From Pomacea canaliculata (taxonomy: Eukaryota; Mollusca; Gastropoda; Architaenioglossa; Ampullariidae), in assembly GCF_003073045.1 (NCBI RefSeq), contig NC_037590.1, positions 17,966,708 to 18,030,707 of the forward strand: a stretch of DNA of 64,000 nt, written 5' to 3'. The stretch's first letter is position 1; each line of letters opens with the position of its first letter. Shown in pieces: positions 24,701 to 36,100 of this stretch. Below the pieces are notes generated by a model. That model did not search any database and was not told the origin of the DNA. It saw nothing but the letters and a program-made list of their open reading frames with translations. The position numbers and the translations under genes are program-made.

Positions 24701-26548
24701 CCTTGTCGCACTTATTTTGGCAGAGAGGGGGTTTCCACCCTGGGAGGCAACCAGTCGGGCATGAGCCGTTGAACGAGTCGCACGTGACATTATTAAGGCA
24801 CTTGCCACAAGACTGCGAACACCTTAGGCCGTAACTCATCGGTGCGCACAAGTCGCTGCATTTGTCACCCATGTAGCCTCTAAGGCACAAACTCTTTGGA
24901 CAGTTTCCTGTGGTGGGGTCGCACGGGGGCGTCTGGCAGTGTCCGCACTGCTGGGTGCAGTGGTCGCCATAAGTATTATTGCTGCACGGCTTGCACAGCC
25001 GGCCCTGAAAGCCGAATCGACATCCGTCTAAACACGAGCCATCTTCAATAGAGCAATTATTGTTGGCGCATCCACCGCACGTGTGGCTGCAGTTGATACC
25101 ATAGCTTACGCCGAGCTCGCAGGCTTGATTGCAAAAGATGCCGGTCCAGCCAGCCTGACAACCCTCGAGGCACTCTCCTGTCACGTGGTCACAGCTGGAT
25201 CCAGCTTTGCAGTGGCCGCATTCCAGAATGCACTGGTATCCGTAGGTGTTGTTGCTGCACGGCGTGCACCTCGGGCCCTGGAAGCCGAACTCACATCCAT
25301 GCAAACACAGGCCGTCCTCAATGGAGCAGTTCTTGTTGGCGCATCCACCGCACGTCTGGCTGCAGTTGATACCATAGCTCACACCGAACTCGCAGGTTTG
25401 ATTGCATAGGGTGCCGGTCCAGCCGACCTGACAACCCCCTAGGCACTCTCCTGTCACGTGGTCACAGCTGGATATTCCCTCTTTGCAGTTTCCGCAGGTA
25501 CTTTGACAGTTATAGCCGTAGAGACCTAATCCCAAGCATGTTTTGTCACAGGCTATCCCCATGTAACCTATTGGACATCCACTTCGCCAGCACTTACCTG
25601 TTATTTTGTCGCAGATCTCGTAATGATCTCGGCAGGAACATCTTGTCGTGCACTTGTTTCCGTAGTAGTAGTCCCCGCAAACGAAAAGCTTATGTCGCAC
25701 ACTTGGTACTCGACGTGAGGTGCTTTCACAAGAAAGCTTATTATCATCTTAGTCACGTTTTTATTTGGGCAGTTAGAAATAACTGTGTAACCTCTACGAT
25801 CCGGCAGACTTTGAACGCCGCACACTGTCTCTGTGGTTTCATTAGCACCATAAATACTGACATAAACATCTACATAACTTGAACTTTCCGATGTCACATT
25901 AGCAACGATGGACATCCTTTGCACTGACACCTGGACGTCTGAGACAAAGGTGAAGGATTGATTTTTGTTCAGGACCATGTCGCATGATGCAGTCTTTTTT
26001 TCCAATAGTTGAGCTCCATCGGAGGAAAAGACAAAGTTATGGTCAGTAAAGTGAGAGATGTCATTGATATCGGAGCAAACCGGAACAAGGCAGCTGACAT
26101 TTTGTCCTTTGCAGGACTCGGCTCTGACGCAGTCTACTCGCGGGCAGAGCCGCTGAGAGGCGATGGTTAGGCAGGTTTGTATTTCTAAGACGCACAGGTT
26201 GACTTCCGTACGGATTTTAAGTTCCTGCACCACATTAATCTCCTCTTTTTGTGATATATCCATGCGGTACTCGGATCCTGCATCATGAGTTAGAACTGGC
26301 TGAAAGAGCTGACCGTTAAGCGTCACACTGGCCGCTAGCATAGTTTCCAAGCAATCGTGGCCGCAGTTTGTAAAATCGGTTATCAGCTTAATATAGCCGA
26401 TGTATACATTTACAAACGTTATCGTATAGGAATCGCTGTCGCAGAAAAATTCGTAGTTTTGCTGTGCTGTCGGTGTAGCAGCTAGACTGTTACTCATGCT
26501 ATTGACAGTCGCCAGAAAACAAGGAAGAATGAATGCCGTTCTCGCCAT
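21737..26548 (-). CDS. Multiple EGF-like domain scavenger-type receptor (MEGF10/SREC/Draper-like)
   Basis: Two coding exons: 26548-23110 (3.4 kb, uninterrupted by introns) and 22481-21737, joined by an intron with donor GTATGC and acceptor TTTCAG; the join reads ATG-SCLIRDGQC. The start ATG has context AAGAAATGG and opens a signal peptide (MARTAFILPCFLATV). Residues about 25-285 form a unique N-terminal region with about 13 Cys. Then follow about 20 EGF repeats of the MEGF/SREC type (YGxNCSxxCGxC...CDxxTGxCxxGCxxGWxGxxC), a single membrane span (IIITGTVIILVFIASICSFYIY) and a basic tail of about 45 residues without an ITAM or NPxY, unlike Draper/CED-1. Three single-base indels break the frame: near 25,679-25,687, 24,498-24,500 and 23,837-23,840. 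All are in homopolymers; allowing for them gives exactly 1,394 codons plus stop. Likely role: binding of debris or microbes at the cell surface (inference from the family). Confidence 0.85.
24921..25466 (-). repeat. 273-bp tandem duplication encoding two EGF modules
   Basis: Two adjacent 273-bp units (25466-25194 and 25193-24921), each 91 codons starting CDHVTGECL. The protein copies differ at only a minority of positions (for example CEFGVSYGINCSQTCGGC versus CELGVSYGINCSHTCGGC). This is the youngest duplication visible in the EGF array. Confidence 0.85.
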
Positions 26549-26569
26549 TTCTTGCGGGCGAACCAGGGA

Positions 26570-26971
26570 TTTTTTTTTTTTTTTTTTTTTTTGCAGATCC
26601 AGTTTCTAAAACACTTTATCTTGCCTTTTGCTTTGCACACTGATATCACATGCTCCTAGCAGTAGCAGATGTTAAATGATTCCGACATTTTATCTTCTGC
26701 AATTCGCAAAGTAAGAACGGCGGTTGCCTCTTCCGACTGTAATCTGCTTGGAGTATGACGCTTTATTTTTTTTAATCAATTTTGTAATCAGGTTATCTTT
26801 TCTCCTTTCTCTCCCTCCATTTCTCGTTACAACATCAATGTTGTTATCACATACGATTAGACATTATTTTGCCAACAAACTAAAGGCAAATCGTTCTGAC
26901 CACAAATGACTACATACCGTTACAAAAAAAAAAAAAAAAAAAAAAGAAAAAAAAAGAAAAGAAAAAGAAGA
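26570..26971. repeat. Long T and A homopolymer tracts upstream of the MEGF-like gene
   Basis: A run of 23 T at 26,570-26,592, only about 20 bases before the ATG of the minus-strand gene, and an A-rich tract at 26,922-26,971 (23 A, then A/G). They flank about 330 bp that should hold the promoter or 5' UTR. No TATA box or initiator could be picked with confidence. Confidence 0.7.
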
Positions 26972-28674
26972 AACAGAGATTTAATTTTTGAGGTAATGAA
27001 TTAACTAGTAATAAACAAATGGTGTATAAGATATTAACTAAGAATTAGAGTGAACGAACGAAAACACGTTTATTATTGACCAGGCCATCGGTTCATATCA
27101 AGAAGGTAAGGTCACATGACTTTGTCGAATGGGAACGACTTGAATAAAAGACATTGCGTATGTGGGTTATACATGTGTGTATACTACATATTCAAAATTT
27201 ACCAATAAAGACTAGTGTGCCACGGCCTTATTCCTCCATTCTGCTGCTTTGTAGAGGTAAATAACAAAGTAACGTGCTTATACCTGGATTATTAGCAGCC
27301 TTTCTGAGATATGTTTCACCCAAATTTCCATCTCATTTTAGATTTTCTGTATGTTTGTGAACGTCTGCTAAATACCCACTGTCTAAGCTTTTGAGTTTAA
27401 TAATAATAACATAATAATAATAATGTCATCCCCGTAATCTTGGTGACCAGCGTATAGTCCACAAGTCTGGAGAATGCTTATAGACTTCCTTTTCTAAAGT
27501 CCAAATTTTTCCATAATATTATTTTCATTTTTTAATTTTCCGAGCTGCAAAAGCTGTCACTGCTACTCTTCTCTTGTGTTCCTGTTTTTTTTTTCTAGAT
27601 CGATAAACTACCATAATACTCACGAAAAGTTACAGACCTCTTAGGAAATAACTCATAGAAGCCTTCCGCAACAAGAATGACTCTTTAAGCTGTAGTATAT
27701 TGAATTTCACCATACACTGTAAAGTGTGAGAAAAAATTTGTTTGTAAGCCAATTCCATCCAATGTAAGCCCCGAATCAAAAAGTCACAGGAACTGTCCGT
27801 GAACTTTGACACAGTCAAAAACGTGTATGGCCGCTGTTTGTTGCAAAACATTCAGTTCATCAACGTGTTACTAGAATCGCCCGAGAAATGGTCTAAACGC
27901 CCAGGATGTCCCGCACGTGCTCGATGGGAGCCCTGTCCTGCAAAGCTAGCATGAAGACAGGCTACATATTCTGGGATACCAGTCAGAACTCCATGAGTTG
28001 AGAAAAGGCAGCTGCGTAGGGCTGAACAATTCGACTTGGTGTCTCGTTATTTGGTGTCTTTTAAACTGAGGCCGCTGGTCATTGCTGCCCGTCCTTTGAA
28101 ATAGTGCCAACAGTCAAAATGCCAATGAAAGCCACTAGGATACTCCTCCACTGGATACGTTCTTGTTAGATAATGTTTTAATGTTTTTCTTGATTTATGT
28201 TGGTCAGCGCAGAAAGTGAGACTTCGTTGAATATGATGCTGCACGATAAAAGTGCTCTATTATTATTATTTGCCGTCTTGGCTCATTGAGGAACCTGAAT
28301 TCAGGGAGACAAATACAGTCAGAACACAACAGGTTAAGCATACATGCACATTGCACAGTTTCCAGTTCATTATACAGTGATTACTACAGTTTTATATGCC
28401 ATAACCCACAATAAGCTTTTAAGTGTTTGTTAGTAGGATACATCAAGCACCTATAACCAGTGGACTACTTTTGAATTGTCTTGGAATTCGGTCATTGTTC
28501 CGCTTCACACAGGACCCAGAAGTGACCCCCACCTGAGACAATTGACTGCGCCACAAGTGATTCCTCATGTCACCACTCGGTGATAGATAAGCAAAAGATT
28601 TACTAAATCCAACCGCCAACGAGCCCTTTGTTGCTTGTGAAACAAAAGTACTTTCAAGAATGTTCTCTTCTTTT

Positions 28675-28930
28675 AACCTCCCACAACGGGTGGCCTATCC
28701 CAATTCATCCAACAACGGGTACCTCACACAACGGATGCTGTGGCAACAACTGTTAGTTATCTCCCACAGCCAGTAAAGTACCACCCTAGTACCTCTCATA
28801 ACAGATAGCGAATCGTACCTCTCACCAAGGATCGCGTACCTCTATGTCTCCCAGAACAGTGTACCTCTTTCATACCTCCTATAACAAAGTATCTCTCTCA
28901 TTACTTCCAATAACAGAGTATCTTTCTTGG
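28675..28930. repeat. Degenerate minisatellite with GTACCTC core
   Basis: About eight imperfect units of 25-35 bp built from a core resembling GTACCTCTC followed by a loose ATAACAGA (also seen as ACAACGGGT). The left half carries the CAACGGGT variant and the right half the AACAGAGTATC variant. Confidence 0.65.
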
Positions 28931-29599
28931 TTTTTTCGAGAAAGTTGACCGAGGAGAAATATTGGCGTATGGCTTTATCTTCACCCTTTGTTGTACCGTA
29001 GAGAATAGGGGCAGCTGGTTGGATGTGGTTGGGAGAAGAGAGATTTTGAGAGCCACAGAATGAACAGAAGAATAAGGGACACGAGTCAAAGAACGCAGAA
29101 TGAGAGAGGAAAGTTGGAGGGGGGAATTAGCGAGAAAAATAGGCGAGAGAGGATGAGAAAAACTGTACTTTACATCGATTGGAGAGCAGGATATTTGATG
29201 CTTTAAATTTACTGGCCGTGTTGTAAACGTGTCAGATGGCTGTGTCAAGCAGGTCGGAGCATTGTAGACCAAGACGTTACCCTTTGCGAGACCCAAGTCG
29301 AGGTGAGAGACTCGTAAGTGCTCCTCCCAGCACTGAATACCACCCTGTGAGACATGTTCATAGCAACCGTGCACAACAGAAGAGGACATGCGCAGATAGC
29401 CCATAAAAACAAGTTACATAAACGTAGGACTTTTGCAGAAAGAAGGGTATTCAGTACGATACTCAACATGCTGGTCTCATTTTCCTTTGTATGCCATTCG
29501 ATCCTCGACAATACTTTTGATATTTTTTTTTTACCGAAGCCAAGTCTGTCATATTTTGGGGTTTTATGGTTTTTAGGGAGGCAGTTTTGAGGCTTTTCA

Positions 29600-29960
29600 T
29601 TTTCCTTGATGGGTCGGCGAGCTGACTTCACGAAGGCTTTCGCCAACACGCGTCATAGGCCCTTCCGAAGAAGGAACTTCCCGTCCAGGCTATCGAAGTG
29701 CTTGAGTTGCATTTGTGGTTTCTGTAGCAGGGGTTGTTTTACAGGGTGGGGTTGCTAGCCTCACCCCCAACCCTCCTCCTTCATCCGGGCTTGGCACCGG
29801 CAGGTTACCCGTGGGATTTCCAGGCGGAGTTTTTCTTTTCCTCATTCCCACGTAATTAGGGATTTCTTCTGGGAAAAGCTCCTATAGCGTTGTTGGGTTC
29901 TTAATAGGGAACTGCGATTCAAAAAGGAGTCAAGAACTGCTGCTTTATTCCACTGCATTT
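29600..29960. mobile_element. Probable transposable-element fragment, class unresolved
   Basis: G+C-rich block, unlike its neighbours, with CAGGGTGGGGTTGCTAGCC and CCCCCAACCCTCCTCCTTC. Text of this kind recurs in many invertebrate genomes in my memory as part of an interspersed repeat, but I cannot name the family. No intact ORF. Confidence 0.35.
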
Positions 29961-30807
29961 TTTGCAGAGAGGGACCATTAGCACAAAGGTACTCGAGGGC
30001 GTGATTCATTCCATGACATGCAGGATTAAGGAATAACCAAAGTGCTTTTCATATCTCATCAATTGCTTGCTTGGACCTACGCAGCAGTCTTCTCTACCGA
30101 GCGTCGATCAGCTGAGATTGGACGGAGACAGGAGTTTATTGCGTACGTAAAGAACCGCAGAATCCAGAAATGCAGACGTAAATTATGTAAGGTCAAGTTC
30201 ATTGCTCACTCGACCTGCTGTTTCATACTCCCCAACCCTACCACAATCCAGGATTCTGTACACCTTTATAAATTTTTCTGTGCGATACCTCGTGTCCTAC
30301 ATTCCGTGTCTAACAAAAAAAGTTACTAGAGTCCTACACGCTAGTTTGTAAACTACATTTTTAAGGTTAATTGTAAAAGTTTAGTAAAATAATTAAATGA
30401 ATAGCAACCCTGCATACAACATCAATTAAACGTTTCAAAAGACTAGGAAATTAATTCTACGCCTTTCAAAATGTCCGTTCCCCGCTTCCCACACCAGATG
30501 AAAACATAGTAGACGCTATAAAGTGTTCAGATGTTCTCGTTGTCCAAACATTCACCGCCCGAGCTAATCGGAACGTCGGGCTCTAAGTGGTAAACGAGAC
30601 TTTGCTCTCGAGGTAACAAAATAATATACTCTGCCATACATTTATGGCGCTTGAAGCTACTCACAAAAGCAATAATTTATAACCTTGCAAGTCATGCCCC
30701 ATGGCTTTGGACAGCCATCTAGAGAACGCCCCTGCCTGGACAGCTGGAGGCACCTTAAAAGTGAGAGCAACACAAAGGCCTTCTGCATTCTTCAGTCCCA
30801 GGCAAAC

Positions 30808-30813
30808 ATGGCG
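30808..30813 (+). other. Candidate start mini-exon of SLC6 copy 1 (ATG GCG then GT)
   Basis: ATGGCG followed by GTAGGT, a usable phase-0 donor, which is the phase required by the first TM1 exon at 33,104. It would give an N-terminus M-A-GERVQWG. SLC6 copy 2 has an equivalent ATGGCC|GTGAGT at 46,540. Weak on its own, since six-base exons are easy to find by chance. Confidence 0.25.
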
Positions 30814-33103
30814 GTAGGTACAGGCTAATATTTCTTGCAAGATGTTTTAATATCAAATTTAACTCATTCACCTGTCTTCATTCCAGACAGACGTGGCAGT
30901 ATGTAGAGGATAATTTTTTGCGAGACATCTTACTTATATATTTTTTTGGTTTCCAGGTTAACATGGTCTATGTAAAAAAATGCTTTTAGGGCATTATAAA
31001 TAAATATACACATTTTAATTTTAATCTGCTGATCAGTTTTTGCTTTCAATTAGAGTGCGGTATATAGATGATGCCATTTTGGCAGGCCTTTTTCATATTA
31101 ACTTTCATTCTTTCTACAAAGTTTTAATTCCTTAGGAACGTTGGTACTTTTTTTTTGAGTTTCACTTTTCTTGTTCTATTTTTAAGGTATTATTCCTAAT
31201 GACGTATTGTGTTTAAATATTATATATATTTTTTTATTAAAAATTTAGAGAATCGATTAGCAGTGTAATTTTTTTAGGTTTTGGAAAATGTATTATTAGA
31301 AATTATTAAAACACTTATGAAAATAGGTTTCACTGTCGGCAGCAACTCTAAAATCGTCTTAAGCAAAAAAAAAAAAAATCAGGTTTTTGATTACAATTTA
31401 TGTACTAAATCATTAAAATTAAATATCCTGTAAGAGAAACCAAGATGGACGAACAAAGGACAAAGGTTACTTTCTACCTTCTGAAGCAAAGTGTGACTTT
31501 TAAATGTTTTGAAATTGTGCGAAGGGTGCGACCAAACAACTTTTTTAAAAAATATATATAGATTTTTGAAAACGTACGCATCTCTAAGTTTAGCGATATT
31601 CTTGCACGCACAGCTGAGAACAGCACCGAGGTTTGTATAGGCAAGCGAAAGAAACAGTGAGATCAAAGAGGTTATTTTCTTTGGTGATATCCTTATAAGA
31701 GAGACAGAAGCAGCGAGAATCTTAAACTGCCGAGACCAGCCCAGACAGTTTTACTAGCGACTGAGGTCACGAGTGTGTCATGAAACAGTCAAGCAGTGCT
31801 GAATTCTCTGTTTCTGCGGATATCAAGCAAGGGAATAGTGAAGCTGCTGCTTATTTTCACTGTTCCATCTGTAGGTGTAATGTTACATGCAGTAGGTCAC
31901 TCCTATGCTCATCTTGCCTGTCCCCTGTCTCTTTTGTCCTCTCACCGAGACACTCCACTTTTTCAACGATGCAAAAATCTGAGGGAAATAAAGCACTTTC
32001 GCCGCACAATAGTGTCATAGATATGATTACACGAGGCCAGCTATCCACTTGAAAGCATGACGTTGCCAGAAATTATGATCATAAACCTTATCACACTTTA
32101 AGCCTTATGACTGTAACAAAGAAACGCGGTCTGTGTGTGAGAGAAAGGAGAGTGAGTTGAAAGAGAGAGAGAGTATGTGTGAGTTGTGAGAGTGAGTGTG
32201 TGTGTGTGCGGGAGCGGCTCTAGGACAAAATGGTTTGATTAATACATTCAATTCTTTCAGATTTAGCGCATTAGTAATTAGTATTAGGTTGTTTTTACTG
32301 TCGCATACTTCACCTATGTGTTCTTTTATTTCCCACCATCTACTAGCCATAAATAAAAGTCAATGGCGTCCTCATGAGAGCATGAAATAAAAGCCGTCAC
32401 ATTTACTATCATGCGAGAGGCGAAGTTGAGTTCGTAGGATGTCAAATAATTGGCGGATTTTGGCAACAGCACATCGAGAAGAATCCGTAGAGACAGCTAC
32501 GAAAAACAAGGGGGTACCTTTCAGTGTCATCAAGTACCTTCTATGCGTCTCTTTTGTTACGACGGATCTGTATCTTTATTTTGTCAAGTTTATTAAACAT
32601 TGTTCAACTTATTATATATTCATATCCTTCCATTATCGCTTTCTTTACTGCAAGACCCGACATGAATAATATGACCTCTCCCTCCCATCAAAAATTTGAT
32701 AATGGCCATTCCTATGAGTTGTTTGTTGCTGCTTTTTTTAATTGCAGCGCTTGACATCACATTGCTAGAACTCCTTCATGGTAAACAAACAATATTTAAA
32801 CCAATTGCAGTAGGATCTGAAGATTTCATTACACTTTGAACACATGCTGAAAGGACTCAGCAGAAACGTATATTTCTTGAAACTCCAATTTATCTTCAAA
32901 CAGAATGATTATGTTAGCCATAAGTGGCATGAGCGGTTTGTGACGCAGCTTTTCATCCAAATTCTGACGATACATTATGTAACTCTCGTCTCTTTTTCTC
33001 TCTTGTTTCTCTGGCCGAAGGTAATTTCAGTTTTCAGGCTCATGATGACATAAATTCATAGCTAGCACGCGCATGAAGTGATGTATGATCCGGTCTTCCA
33101 CAG

Positions 33104-36100
33104 GGCGAGCGCGTGCAGTGGGGGAGGCAAATCGAGTTTATTCTGACACTAGTAGGTTACGCTGTTGGCCTGGGCAACGTCTGGCGCTTCCCCTACCTGT
33201 GCTACAGAAATGGCGGAGGTGCGTACTTTCTGTCAACAGTTAGACTGAGGTGTATTGTGCCGAGCTAGTATTATGTAGCCTTTCTGAACCGGGAACGTCC
33301 TTTTGATGAAACGAAATAATTGTAACAGTAATGAAAATACTATTTTAAAACATTTTCATTGTGTTATTTTATGTATCTATATATTTTTGTTATTTACAAT
33401 TATTTATATTCATTATGTTTTTTTAAATTTACAATTATTTATGTTCATTACAATTATAACAAATAAAAGACCTAATATACAGATATATATATATATGACG
33501 TTTGTAAAATTAATATGACCGATAGGTAAAGAAGTACACTGAAGACAAAAGAGTTATAGACTTGATCAGGTAGTGCACGAGGACAGGATGTGATAACCGT
33601 CGTCTTTGACTTGTCCGTAACGGCAGGAGAACAACAATCTTGCTAACGTTGTTTCTATGACATTTCTGTAACGTACAGGTGCCTTCCTTGTCCCTTACGT
33701 CATCAGCCTCGTCTTGCTGGGAATTCCCTCTCTTCGCCTTGGAGCTCTCCTTCGGCCAGTACGGCCAGAAAGGTCCTCTCAGTATCTGGGACGTGAACCC
33801 TATTGCCAGGGGTAAGTAACCCAGTGTCTTTGTCACTTGCATTAGATCGCTTACTGCGTTGCATGGCTGTTTAGACACTAAAATTAGCAGGAATGACTGT
33901 CAGCAGACGTTTACTAGGAGGTGAATTGAGTACTGTTTTTTTTAACTAAAAATACTTAGCAATTAAAATGCAAAATAATGCACAATACTTACAGAAAAAC
34001 TGTGTGCATTCTGTGTCTGTATGCAGGTATAGGCTTCGCTTCGATTACCGTCTCTGGTATTCTGATGATCTACTACAGCGTCGTCATCGCATGGGGCCTT
34101 CGCTTCCTCATCGCCTCGCTGACCGACCACCTGCCCTGGATAGACTGCAAGAGCTGCGACTGTCTCATGTATTCGCAGAATCTTACAGAGGCAGAAAAGG
34201 AAGTCTTCAGGACGAACAACTCATTCGGATTAGACTGCAGTGAGTGGACAACAACAGCTTTTGAGAGTGAACTAGTATACGAAAGCAGTCTTCTCCACAA
34301 AAATTTCCCTTTGCTGTTACAACTTGTCAATACAAGAATAGTTGTACCAGGATAGTTCTGGTCTACGCCTTGTTTGCAGACGTGCACAAGTTCGTGCTTC
34401 GTTGCAGTCGCAAATGAAGTCGGCCTCTCTAGCGCGCTAAAGCTACAAAACTAATATTAGACATTTTGAGAATTGTGACCGTATACAACCTTTTCTGGTT
34501 AACTTTAATCATTTAAACTTAAGCTAGTCATTGCCTGTGATATAACAATGGTAAGCAATTATTTGTCGATTAAAACATTTCTGATGTCGTGCTTTCAATG
34601 TTTTACAAGCTCTAGTTGCTAGTTTTTTAAACTTTGTACACTGGCGCTGGTGTATACTAAGTATGCTGATCTATTTTGATTTCAGCCAACGTCACACTTC
34701 CAGATGAACCAGTGTCTCCCAGCGAAGTCTACTACACGTAAGCGCCATGATATGATTATAAAGACAACATTGGGGTGTCCTTACAGTGTTGACAACATAG
34801 TGACGGTTTTTATTAAAAAAAAGCACCATTCTTAACTGGAAAAATATGGAGGAAACGTTTGATCAAGCATGTAAAATTTCGCTAAATTTGTTCAGACTTT
34901 TGTCCACATGTACATTTGTTTAGATAAGACCATAGTGGTGTATAGACCTCGTTCTGGTATTCTTTCTATAAATATCCCTTAGTAGCGTGCTGACATCTGG
35001 AAATGTATATTTTTGTTATAGACCTCTTTTCCAAAACTCTGATACTAGCGTTGACACTGCGATATGTATGCTGAGGGAATGCGTAGATGTGTGTATGTGT
35101 GATTTTTGCGAACGTATGCGTGGGAGTGGGGGAGGTAAAGAGAGTAGGGAAGTAGCAGCGAAATGAAAGTGAGAAGAATAATGATGACCCTTTCTTTGCT
35201 CATTCATCTGATCAGGAAGGAAATCTTGTGGATGTCAGATGGTATCGATCAAGGTGGGACAGTGCAGTGGGAGCTACTGCTGTGTAACCTGGCATGCTTT
35301 GCCATTGTGTTTGGCGTTCTCTACAAAGGCATCCAGTCCCTGGGCAAGGTCAGGACACTGCAGGCAACACTGTTGACGGCTTATAGTGTTGCCAAGAAAG
35401 TCTCACGTGGGACACAAGAGAGAATCACTGACTTTCTTCATTTCCCTTTCTTGACGTCTATCTATCTTGGCGTCTGTTCATGTTTCTGACAGTCTAACTC
35501 TTTAACTGTGATAAACTTCACTGTGGAAAAATAGTTACGAGAGAAACGTAATGTCCAGACTGTTGTACTTATATGTTATTACGCTTTTCCTTTCTCAATC
35601 TTCATTTTGCATTTTAGTACATTGTACCCTTGTACCAAAAGCAATGTACGTCATGCGCTAATTGTGCTGCAGGTTATGCTTCACGTACTCATGGTGTTGC
35701 AGGTGGTGTACTTCACGTCGCTGTTTCCCTACGTGTTGTTGACGATCTTACTTGTCAGAGTCGCCATGCTGGATGGCGCGCACGAAGGCGTCAAATACTA
35801 TCTGACTCCTCGATGGGATAGTCTCAGTGACGCTTCGGTAAGAACTCGTTTGTGCTTGTTTCACGTCTTAATTAAGTCTCATTAGCTGCCTTATCAAGTC
35901 TTCGTTACGGTCTAACGACGTTTTGCGACCCTTGAGCTCCGCCCTCGTCATACATTGCGATACTCCATGACGTCGTTAGTGTAGCTTTAGAGGAGTGCAA
36001 GGTGGTGGCGTTCTGGTATGACAGAAGGATATGTAAAAGCAAATAAGCCAGGAGTAGGAAACCTTTCCTACTCCAAGAGCAATATTGATAGTTATAATTT

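Larger units (their letters stand above)
26972..33103. other. Intergenic region between the head-to-head MEGF-like and SLC6 copy 1 genes
   Basis: About 6 kb without a convincing gene. It holds a degenerate minisatellite (28,675-28,930), a probable transposon fragment (29,600-29,960), a tandem two-copy segment around 30,785-30,936 and a GA/GT microsatellite (about 32,130-32,211). Scattered short ORFs lack recognisable domains. The missing 5' exon(s) of SLC6 copy 1 should be here. Confidence 0.55.

Noticed and set aside
23259-25409. Long open frames on the plus strand and in other minus frames (for example 23,259-23,702; 23,785-24,132; 25,083-25,409)
   Set aside because: They are antisense or out-of-frame shadows of the Cys/Gly-rich MEGF-like exon; its composition suppresses stops in other frames, and none shows a domain.
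26570-26592. Poly(T) next to the MEGF-like start as evidence of a retrocopy poly(A) tail
   Set aside because: It lies upstream of the ATG; a retroposed mRNA would have poly(A) downstream of its 3' end.
29245-29649. 134-codon ORF on the minus strand
   Set aside because: No family resemblance; it overlaps a probable repeat fragment, and the protein has no conserved pattern.
31780-32052. ORF starting MKQSSSAEF as the N-terminal exon of SLC6 copy 1
   Set aside because: Its only good donor (AG|GTGTAATG) leaves phase 2, which would put the TM1 exon out of frame.
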